Source of the DNA: UBA7239 sp035430165
GTDB lineage: Bacteria; Pseudomonadota; Gammaproteobacteria; Pseudomonadales; UBA7239
Direction of reading: 5' to 3'
Length of the DNA: 46,056 bases
Assembly (NCBI GenBank): GCA_035430165.1
Contig: DAOMGE010000022.1
Location: 1 to 46,056 of the forward strand
The position numbers and the translations under genes are program-made. Position 1 is the first letter of the stretch; every line of letters starts with the position of its first letter. Shown here one piece after another: positions 32,862-39,389 of the stretch. The notes beneath the pieces are model-generated. The model did not search any database and had not been told where the DNA came from. It saw only the letters and a list, made by a program, of their open reading frames with translations.

Positions 32862-34148
32862 TTGCAGCGCGGTCTACGCACAGAGATACAGCGTCTCGGC
32901 CTGTTTCTCGCTTTTTCACTGTTTCTCGGCTGGCTGGTTGGTATGCCCTTCCAGTGCCTGCTGGTCGGTTCTGTGTTGTATGGCATGTTCCTTCTGCAGC
33001 AGATGCAGCGGTTTTACCTGTGGCTGGCTAATCACAGCGCGGACATCCCGCCCGCCAGTAGCGGTGTCTGGGGCGATATTTCCGATGCGATTTATCGCAT
33101 GCGCAAAGCACAGGAACAACAGCAACAGGATTTGCTCAAGCAGTTGACGCGCATGCAGGATTCCACAGCAGCACTCAAGGATGGTGTGGTGCTGGTGGAT
33201 AATCGCGGACAAATCGAATTCTGGAACGATGCGGCCGGCGTCTTGCTGGGTCTGCGTCGCAACGCCGATGAGCACCAGATCCTGACCAATTTGTTGCGTG
33301 ATCCCTTGTTTGTCGACTACTACCGCAACGCCGGTTATGTCGAGCCTTTTGTTATTCATTCGCCGATCAACAGTGAGTCGTTTCTGGAAATCCAGATCAA
33401 TGTGTTTGGTGATAATGAAAAACTGATGGTGGTGCGTGATGTAACACGCCTGCAAAAACTGGAAAAGGTTCGCAGTGAATTTGTCGCCAATGTGTCGCAT
33501 GAATTGCGGACACCCTTGACCGTGCTGAAGGGTTATCTGGAAACGCTGGTTGACCAGCGCGATATGCTCGATCCGCGTTGGGGCAAGGCGCTGGATCATA
33601 TGCAGCAGCAGGCAGCACGGATGCAAAACCTGATTGATGACTTGACCTTGCTGTCGCGACTCGAGAGTCGCAATACTGGAAGCGAGCGTTCCAGAGTGAT
33701 TATCCCTGTGTTGGCACAACGTATCGTTGACGATGCGCACCATCTGTTTCCGCAGCACAAGATAAAGCTGGAAGGGCCGATGCTGGCAATTGATGGCAAC
33801 GAGACGGAATTACACAGTGCTTTCAGCAACCTGCTGACCAATGCGCTGCGTTACTCGCCTGCAGGTTCCCAGGTGTGCCTGCACTGGGGTTTGGACGAAC
33901 ACAGCATGTTTTTTTCCGTGCAGGATCAGGGGCCGGGCATTGCAGCGGTACATTTGCCTAGACTGACAGAGCGGTTTTACCGGATAGATGCAGGTCGTGG
34001 CCGGGCCGATGGTGGCACCGGCCTGGGTCTTGCGATCGTCAAGCATGCACTGGCTCGCCATGACGCCTTGCTTGAAATAAAGTCCACTGTGGGCAAGGGC
34101 AGTGAATTTACCTGTCGTTTTCCACTGGCGCTGGTCAGGGAAAATTGA
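32862..34148 (+). CDS. phoR: phosphate regulon sensor histidine kinase PhoR
   Basis: PhoR phosphorylates PhoB when phosphate is scarce. The protein (about 428 residues) has an N-terminal hydrophobic hairpin (two helices within the first 50 residues), a charged Gln-rich linker, a PAS domain (about 95-190), the HisKA box FVANVSHELRTPLTVLKGYLE with phospho-His about residue 213, and a HATPase domain with NLLTNALRYS (N box), DQGPGIA (G1) and GGTGLGLAIVKH (G2). TTG 32862 is chosen because GAAGGA lies seven bases upstream; TTG 32847 directly after the phoB stop is the longer option without a ribosome binding site. Confidence 0.95.
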   Translation: MQRGLRTEIQRLGLFLAFSLFLGWLVGMPFQCLLVGSVLYGMFLLQQMQRFYLWLANHSADIPPASSGVWGDISDAIYRMRKAQEQQQQDLLKQLTRMQDSTAALKDGVVLVDNRGQIEFWNDAAGVLLGLRRNADEHQILTNLLRDPLFVDYYRNAGYVEPFVIHSPINSESFLEIQINVFGDNEKLMVVRDVTRLQKLEKVRSEFVANVSHELRTPLTVLKGYLETLVDQRDMLDPRWGKALDHMQQQAARMQNLIDDLTLLSRLESRNTGSERSRVIIPVLAQRIVDDAHHLFPQHKIKLEGPMLAIDGNETELHSAFSNLLTNALRYSPAGSQVCLHWGLDEHSMFFSVQDQGPGIAAVHLPRLTERFYRIDAGRGRADGGTGLGLAIVKHALARHDALLEIKSTVGKGSEFTCRFPLALVREN

Positions 34149-34235
34149 TCGACACGATCACAGATGCGGCAATCATAAATTGACCCGGTGATTGCAACAT
34201 GCAACATTAATCACTGCATGTGAGTGGAGCTGCAT

Positions 34236-34769
34236 ATGGCTATTGAGGATCCGCGCCAACGCGTTGCCTTGTCCGGGGTGGTGGCTTCGCTGTTTTTTTC
34301 TTTCAGTTATATCCTGATTGCAGGTTTGTATCTGAAATTTGACATGCCCATTATGGACAACGTAGTGAGCAAGCTGGTTTTTGCGATCTATTGTTCTGCG
34401 TTTGCCGCCTTGCCGTTGATGTTGGGCCAACTGGCTGTCGTCGTACGCAAGTTGCTACAACTGGAAAGTCTTGATGGCGAATTTGTGCAAGTGGGTTCGC
34501 GTCTGGATATCCACATGCAGTTTGTTAATGAAACAACCAACCATTTACTATTGTTTGTGATTACGTTACTGAATCTTGCGCCGTTTCTGGAAGGCGATTT
34601 TTTGCGCCTGATGCCGGCGATGACCAGCTGGTTTATCGTCGGCCGGATGTGTAACTGGTTTGCGCACCTGATCAGCCCACCCTATCGGGTTTTTGGTTCT
34701 GCAGCCACGCTGGCACCTTCTGTTTTTTTTCTGTGCCTCTGCATTGCCCATTTGCTGCGCTGGTTGTGA
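34236..34769 (+). CDS. MAPEG-like membrane protein of unknown function
   Basis: The 177-residue protein has four likely membrane helices and resembles the MAPEG family: RLDIHMQFVNETTNHLLLFVITLLNLAP and VGRMCNWFAHLISPPYRVFG match the helix-2 and RxxNxxE/GR patterns in broad terms. MAPEG members in bacteria are mostly glutathione-related or unknown. ATG 34236 follows GGAG by six bases and is preferred over an in-frame GTG at 34224. It follows phoR by 87 bases but I have no evidence of a phosphate link. It converges on the aldolase gene, five bases apart. Confidence 0.65.
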   Translation: MAIEDPRQRVALSGVVASLFFSFSYILIAGLYLKFDMPIMDNVVSKLVFAIYCSAFAALPLMLGQLAVVVRKLLQLESLDGEFVQVGSRLDIHMQFVNETTNHLLLFVITLLNLAPFLEGDFLRLMPAMTSWFIVGRMCNWFAHLISPPYRVFGSAATLAPSVFFLCLCIAHLLRWL

Positions 34770-34774
34770 TGCGT

Positions 34775-36754
34775 TCAGATGACGCGTTCGTTACCGCCAT
34801 CAACAGGTATTTGTGCACCCGTTGTGCATGACATGCCGGCACCGCAAAGCAAGGCCACCATTTCCGCTACGTCCGCCGATTTCACTTCACGCCGCAGTAC
34901 ATTATTGGTCTTGTATTGTTCAACACGCATGCCGTAAGCCTGCGCACGGGCTTGCAATGTGTTCTCGTCCCAGATGCCGGTATCGAAAACAGCGTTCGGG
35001 TGGATGGCATTGACGCGAATGCCGTATTTCCCCAATTCCAGCGCTGCGATGCGTGTCATCTGCGTCAACGCGGCCTTGGCACTGGAATAAGCCAGGGCGC
35101 CCGGGCCCGGGGCCGGTACATTTTTTGAGGCGACAATCACTACCGATGGCAGTATGCCGGATTTCAGGAATGGCGCACATTCACGCAGCAGCTGGAAGTG
35201 GGAGGTAAAGTTCAGCTGCAGGGATTTTTCCATCACTTCATCGGACAGGTTATCCAGTGTCGCGGATGCAGGAAAAAAACCGGCGTTGCTGACTAGCATA
35301 TCTATACCGCCGTATTGCATGACAGTTTGCTGTATCGCTGTTTTCATTTGCGACGGGTTGGTCACATCGCAGCGAATGCCCGTCACGGCACTGTTGTTGA
35401 AAAGATTTTCAACTGCAGGATTGATGTCCAACGCCGCAACACAGGCGCCGCGTTTGAGCAGTGTCTCGACACAGGCGCGGCCGATGCCCGATGCGGCGCC
35501 TGTGACAATGGCAATCCTGCCTTCCAGTTCCGGTGCGTGGCTGGATGACTTGAGTTTTGCCTGTTCCAGTTCCCAGTATTCCAGTTCGAAAATATCTTTT
35601 TCCGGTAGCGCACGCCATCCGCCCAGCGCTTCACCCCATTGCACGGCACGGCGTGTGTGACTGGCGATATCGCGCACGATTTCAAGTCGCTTGCTGCCGG
35701 GCGCAAAATACAACATGCCGCGTTGTTTCCAGATGCCGACGCGTGGCGCCGTATCGAGACAGGTGAGTGCACCGGTGTTATGTCGATTGAAATAATCCCG
35801 ATAGTCATCTGAAAAAACCCGCACCGGATCCGTTTCCAGTGAATCGACAATCATCGCTGTACGCTTGGTGTGCAGTGTGTGATCCGGTGTCACAGGCCCG
35901 CAGTTGGCAATCGTGTCGATGTTGTCCAGGTTGCTGTAGCCAACAGCGCCTTCTGAAATATCCCAGCGGGCAAGCATGGGTTTGTCACAAAGCACGGATA
36001 CCTGTTGACGCAGTTTCGCCAGGTTTAAAAAATCATTCGTGGCGGGTTGGTAAGTGGCTGCGGCAGCACATGACCAGATTTTCTGGTTCCGTAAATAGTC
36101 TTCTGCGCGGTTAACCAGCTCGACCATGTTTTCATAACTGGAACGGGCATTTTCGTGAAAGCTGAAAACGCCATGGTGCAACAGGATGATGCCTTTCAGG
36201 CGTGACCAGTCAGTATTTTTTGTGGCATTGTAAATCTGTTGCGCGAGGATAAAACCGGGCATCACATAAGGCAGTATCAGCACGTCGTCACCGCAGATGC
36301 GGCGCAAGATTTTTTCACCGTCAGCTGTGTTGCTGATGGCGACGACAGCATCGGCATGCGTGTGATCAACAAAACGCGCGGGCATGATCGCGTGCAGGAT
36401 TGCTTCCACTGATGGCGTTGGTGCAGCGGTGTGCGTGCAGGCCGCTTTCAGTTCGCGCATCATGTCAGTGTCAGACAAGGCGGGCAGTGTGGCCAGCCGT
36501 TGCAATACAGGCAGATGTGTCGGTGCAAAGCCTGCCTTCCCGATGGTGGCCAGATCCCAACCCGAACCTTTGATGTAGAGAATATCTTCTTCATCCCCGA
36601 AAATATTTTTCACGCGTGCTTTTACTGATGTGTTGCCGCCGCCGTGAAGGACGAGAGAGGGTTCGCGACCCAGTAGTTGTGATGTGTAGACACGCTGTGC
36701 CAGTAAATCGTCGCCGCACGCCGCGGCAGCCTGGTCATCCCATAAACTTTGCAT
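34775..36754 (-). CDS. bifunctional class II aldolase / short-chain dehydrogenase (rhamnulose-1-phosphate aldolase / lactaldehyde dehydrogenase type)
   Basis: The 659-residue fusion has an N-terminal class II aldolase/adducin domain (residues about 20-390; zinc-site motif DHTHADAVVAI, and LLHHGVFSFHE) and a C-terminal short-chain dehydrogenase (about 425-655) with the NAD motif TGAASGIGRA, the NAG motif VSNAGFFP and the catalytic YSSAK. The family is annotated as rhamnulose-1-phosphate aldolase/alcohol dehydrogenase, splitting rhamnulose-1-P into DHAP and lactaldehyde and reducing or oxidising the latter. ATG 36754 follows GAGAGA; the longer ORF to 36781 is not needed. No other sugar-catabolic gene is nearby, and a perfect operator lies 38 bases upstream. 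Confidence 0.9.
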   Translation of the reverse strand: MQSLWDDQAAAACGDDLLAQRVYTSQLLGREPSLVLHGGGNTSVKARVKNIFGDEEDILYIKGSGWDLATIGKAGFAPTHLPVLQRLATLPALSDTDMMRELKAACTHTAAPTPSVEAILHAIMPARFVDHTHADAVVAISNTADGEKILRRICGDDVLILPYVMPGFILAQQIYNATKNTDWSRLKGIILLHHGVFSFHENARSSYENMVELVNRAEDYLRNQKIWSCAAAATYQPATNDFLNLAKLRQQVSVLCDKPMLARWDISEGAVGYSNLDNIDTIANCGPVTPDHTLHTKRTAMIVDSLETDPVRVFSDDYRDYFNRHNTGALTCLDTAPRVGIWKQRGMLYFAPGSKRLEIVRDIASHTRRAVQWGEALGGWRALPEKDIFELEYWELEQAKLKSSSHAPELEGRIAIVTGAASGIGRACVETLLKRGACVAALDINPAVENLFNNSAVTGIRCDVTNPSQMKTAIQQTVMQYGGIDMLVSNAGFFPASATLDNLSDEVMEKSLQLNFTSHFQLLRECAPFLKSGILPSVVIVASKNVPAPGPGALAYSSAKAALTQMTRIAALELGKYGIRVNAIHPNAVFDTGIWDENTLQARAQAYGMRVEQYKTNNVLRREVKSADVAEMVALLCGAGMSCTTGAQIPVDGGNERVI

Positions 36755-36791
36755 GTCCGGTTCTCTCGAAAAGGTTGTCAAACTATCAATT

Positions 36792-36819
36792 CACATCATG
36801 TAATTCATATCATGATGTG
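36792..36819. promoter_or_regulatory. 28-base operator-like inverted repeat between the aldolase and rph genes
   Basis: CACATCATG (36792-36800) and CATGATGTG (36811-36819) are perfect nine-base arms separated by ten AT-rich bases. It lies 38 bases before the aldolase ATG on the minus strand and overlaps the -35 zone of the likely rph promoter. The length and arm spacing fit a dimeric repressor such as a LacI-, GntR- or DeoR-type protein. No regulator gene is adjacent. Confidence 0.65.
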
Positions 36820-36829
36820 TGGCTGCCGT

Positions 36830-36835
36830 TATAAT
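36830..36835 (+). promoter_or_regulatory. -10 box of the rph promoter
   Basis: A perfect TATAAT lies 96 bases before the rph start. No good -35 can be found at 16-18 bases because that position falls inside the operator-like inverted repeat, so a bound regulator could affect rph as well. Confidence 0.55.
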
Positions 36836-36930
36836 GCACTAACAAACACAGAATCTGAATTGACAAGGTTCCGGTTTTTAAAAACCGGAGCGCCTGGAAA
36901 TCCCATCTTCCCGCAAACGAGGTATCTACC

Positions 36931-37656
36931 ATGAATCGTCCCAGTGGCCGTCACGCTGACCAACTGCGTCCCGTCAGGATTACCCGCCGTTACACGCGTC
37001 ATGCTGAAGGCTCTGTGCTGGTGGAATTTGGTGATACCAAAGTCATTTGCACAGCAACGGTGGTGCCGGGTGTGCCGCGTTTCATGAAGGGTGAAGGACG
37101 CGGCTGGATCACAGCGGAATACGGCATGTTGCCGCGTTCGACCGGCTCGCGCATGGATCGTGAGGCTGCGCGGGGCAAGCAGGGTGGTCGTACCGTGGAA
37201 ATCCAGCGGCTGATTGGTCGCTCCTTGCGCGCGGCTGTTGATCTCAAGAAACTGGGCGAAAATACGATCACGATAGATTGTGATGTGATTCAGGCAGATG
37301 GCGGCACACGCACAGCTTCCATCACAGGTGCTTGTGTTGCACTGGCTGACGCGGTGAGTTACATGCAACAGAAAAAAATGGTGACGGATAACCCGATTGC
37401 ACGCATGGTCGCGTCTGTATCTGTCGGTGTTTATGCGGGTGAACCGGTGCTGGATCTGGATTATCCTGAAGATTCTTCAGCGGAAACCGATATGAATGTG
37501 GTGATGGGTGAAGACGGCGGGTTTATTGAAATCCAGGGTACAGCGGAAGGCCAGCCATTCAGTGAAACCCAATTTAACGGCATGCTGGTGTTGGCAAAAA
37601 AAGGCATTGCGGAACTGTTGCAACTGCAGCGGGCAGCGCTGGCCAGCAATGGCTAG
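36931..37656 (+). CDS. rph: ribonuclease PH
   Basis: RNase PH is the phosphorolytic 3' exonuclease that trims tRNA precursors. The 241-residue protein begins with MNRPSGRHADQLRPVRITRRYTRHAEGS-type sequence and carries GRGWITAEYGMLPRST, the RTVEIQRLIGRSLRA phosphate-site motif and DCDVIQADGGTRTASITGA, all family hallmarks. Length matches E. coli and Pseudomonas. It is next to crc and pyrE, as in pseudomonads. Confidence 0.96.
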   Translation: MNRPSGRHADQLRPVRITRRYTRHAEGSVLVEFGDTKVICTATVVPGVPRFMKGEGRGWITAEYGMLPRSTGSRMDREAARGKQGGRTVEIQRLIGRSLRAAVDLKKLGENTITIDCDVIQADGGTRTASITGACVALADAVSYMQQKKMVTDNPIARMVASVSVGVYAGEPVLDLDYPEDSSAETDMNVVMGEDGGFIEIQGTAEGQPFSETQFNGMLVLAKKGIAELLQLQRAALASNG

Positions 37657-37726
37657 GATTGCTGTTGCGGAATTGTTGTTACTGGAAGTATTGCCTGGTG
37701 CTGGCGCCGGTTTCGGTTGCCGACGA

Positions 37727-38497
37727 TCAGTGGCACTCGATATCGTAATCAACAATCAAGGGCAAATGACTTGAAAAAGCTTTGCCTTTGAAGAAGCGCG
37801 CTTCTTGTACAGAGGAAGCAAATTCAGGAGAAATCACTTGTGCATCAACACGCCAGCCATCGCCCTGGTCTACGCTGCCGCTTGGCCACCAGCTATAGAG
37901 ATCGCGGTCGCTGCTCACGGTTCGCAGCGCATCCACGTAGCCCAGATCGTTGAAGACCTCGTTGATCCACTGGCGTTCGAACGGTAAAAACCCTGGTGTA
38001 GCCTGATGGGCTTCCCAGTTTTGCACGTCGGCTTTCTGGTGGGCGATATGCCAGTTGCCGCAGAAAATAAATTTGCGGCGCTTGTTGATGACCTTTTGCA
38101 GATGGTCTTTCAGGTGATCAAAAAACCGCATCTTGTTTTCCAGTGATTGCGGTTCGACCGATGCGTGCGGGCACAGCAGGGACACGACACTCAGTTGCTC
38201 AAAATCGGCACGGATGTACGCACCCTCGAGGTCGACATCAGGGCTGTAGCCAAAGCCGACCATGATGGCGCGGGGTAACTGGCGTGTGTAGATGGCGACG
38301 CCGTTGATGCCGTCAGCGGTATCACAGAAATAAGCGTAATACCCGTCGGGAAAATAAACGGGAGCGTCGAGCTGGTCTTCCCGTGCGCGGAGATCCTGCA
38401 AGCAAATTACGTCGGCATCCTGCTGTTCCAGCCAGTCAAACAGGCCACGTTTTGCCGCCTGCACAATGCCGTCCACGCTCAAACTTATAATTCGCAT
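37727..38497 (-). CDS. crc: catabolite repression control protein Crc (degenerate ExoIII-family)
   Basis: The 256-residue protein has the exonuclease III/endonuclease fold from end to end (MRIISLSVDGI, ICLQDLRARE, FIFCGNWHIAHQKADVQNWE, PGFLPFERQWINEVF, YSWWPSG, SSHLPLIVDYD). Several catalytic and metal residues of ExoIII are replaced: N7 is S7, E34 is D35, and the D151/N153 pair is N148/H150. That pattern, the length and the position between rph and pyrE match Pseudomonas Crc, which has no nuclease activity and helps Hfq repress translation of catabolic mRNAs. GGAG precedes the ATG. A bona fide XthA is less likely because of the substitutions. Confidence 0.85.
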   Translation of the reverse strand: MRIISLSVDGIVQAAKRGLFDWLEQQDADVICLQDLRAREDQLDAPVYFPDGYYAYFCDTADGINGVAIYTRQLPRAIMVGFGYSPDVDLEGAYIRADFEQLSVVSLLCPHASVEPQSLENKMRFFDHLKDHLQKVINKRRKFIFCGNWHIAHQKADVQNWEAHQATPGFLPFERQWINEVFNDLGYVDALRTVSSDRDLYSWWPSGSVDQGDGWRVDAQVISPEFASSVQEARFFKGKAFSSHLPLIVDYDIECH

Positions 38498-38518
38498 ACT
38501 GTCTCCGGGCTTGCCCCT

Positions 38519-38527
38519 TGTTATGAT
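38519..38527 (+). promoter_or_regulatory. candidate extended -10 promoter for pyrE
   Basis: TGT followed by TATGAT (38522-38527) gives an extended -10 element; no -35 is obvious. Transcription would start near 38534 and leave a leader of about 80 bases before pyrE that includes the hairpin and T run at 38561-38591. Confidence 0.4.
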
Positions 38528-38548
38528 GTGCCGCGGTTCAGATCCGTC

Positions 38549-38572
38549 ATGATGCGACTACGCACACCTTGA
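38549..38572 (+). CDS. possible 7-codon pyrE leader peptide
   Basis: ATG ATG CGA CTA CGC ACA CCT TGA encodes MMRLRTP and stops inside the loop/ascending arm of the terminator hairpin that precedes pyrE. The ribosome binding site is weak. Coupling of a leader ORF to a terminator is the logic of pyrimidine attenuators known in enterobacteria, but here it is inferred. Confidence 0.25.
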   Translation: MMRLRTP

Positions 38573-38591
38573 CAGTGTGTGACTTTTTTTT
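38561..38591 (+). terminator. hairpin plus T8 in the pyrE leader (candidate attenuator)
   Basis: CGCACAC (38561-38567), loop CTTGACA and GTGTGTG (38575-38581) form a seven-base stem with one G-T pair; a run of eight Ts follows at 38584-38591. It points toward pyrE, 25 bases upstream of its ATG. No plus-strand gene ends just before it, so it is more likely an attenuator than a simple gene-end terminator. Confidence 0.6.
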
Positions 38592-38615
38592 GAATCAACA
38601 ACCTAGGATTTCCAC

Positions 38616-39263
38616 ATGCACACTTACCAGCAGCAATTTATCGAGCTGGCACTTCACTATGACGCCCTCCGCTTCGGCGAGTTCAAACTGAAATCTGGCC
38701 GCATCAGCCCCTACTTTTTCAATGCGGGCCAGTTCCAGACCGGGAAGGCACTGGCTGAGCTGGGTCGTTGCTATGCCGCAGCACTGGTCGCATCCGGGGT
38801 TGAGTTTGATATGTTGTTCGGGCCTGCCTACAAGGGTATACCGCTGGTCAGCAGTGTGGCCATTGCGCTGGCAGAGCACTTTGGCCGCGATGTGCCCTGG
38901 TGTTTCAACCGCAAGGAAGCCAAGGATCATGGCGAGGGCGGCACGCTGGTGGGTGCGCCATTGAGGGGGCGTGTGGTGATTGTGGATGATGTGATTACTG
39001 CGGGTACGGCTGTTGCCGAAGTGATGCAGCTGTTCGCCCATCATCCGGAGGCAAAGGCGGTGGCGGTGATGATCGGTCTGGATCGTCAGGAGCGCGGGCA
39101 GGGCGAATTGTCGGCGGCGCAGGAAGTCAGCCAACGCTACAGCATGCCGGTGTTGCGTGTGCTGGGGCTGGCGGACCTGATCCGTTTTTTGCAGCAATCG
39201 GAGCCAAATAGCGCTACGCTGGCAGCTGTGCTGCGCTACCGTGAGCAATACGCGAGTCCATGA
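38616..39263 (+). CDS. pyrE: orotate phosphoribosyltransferase
   Basis: PyrE joins orotate to PRPP to make OMP in pyrimidine synthesis. The 215-residue protein has the type I PRTase loop VVIVDDVITAGTA near residue 120, the flexible-loop region CFNRKEAKDHGEGG and the N-terminal FGEFKLKSGRISPYFFNAG. The length equals E. coli PyrE (213). The weak ribosome binding site (AGGA) is preceded by the candidate attenuator. Confidence 0.97.
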   Translation: MHTYQQQFIELALHYDALRFGEFKLKSGRISPYFFNAGQFQTGKALAELGRCYAAALVASGVEFDMLFGPAYKGIPLVSSVAIALAEHFGRDVPWCFNRKEAKDHGEGGTLVGAPLRGRVVIVDDVITAGTAVAEVMQLFAHHPEAKAVAVMIGLDRQERGQGELSAAQEVSQRYSMPVLRVLGLADLIRFLQQSEPNSATLAAVLRYREQYASP

Positions 39264-39311
39264 TGGGGCTGACTCGGTGTTTATGCGGGTGGCATGAGAG
39301 AGCCGCATCGC

Positions 39312-39345
39312 TATAATGTACGATCTTTTGCGGGGCATGCCCGCA
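39312..39345 (+). promoter_or_regulatory. -10 box and 5' UTR hairpin of the DEAD-box helicase gene
   Basis: A perfect TATAAT lies at 39312-39317. Shortly downstream, TGCGGG (39329-39334), loop GCATG and CCCGCA (39340-39345) form a perfect six-base stem in the predicted 5' leader, which would be about 65 bases long. Long structured leaders are common on cold-shock helicase mRNAs. Confidence 0.5.
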
Positions 39346-39389
39346 CCTTCCGCCTAGAAAACAGGCCTATCCAGAACAGGTAATACCGC

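Noticed and set aside
37727..38497. Active exonuclease III (xthA)
   Set aside because: Four key catalytic or metal residues are replaced and the gene neighbourhood is that of crc.
38595..39338. 247-codon minus-strand frame opposite pyrE
   Set aside because: Fully antisense to pyrE, no recognisable domain.
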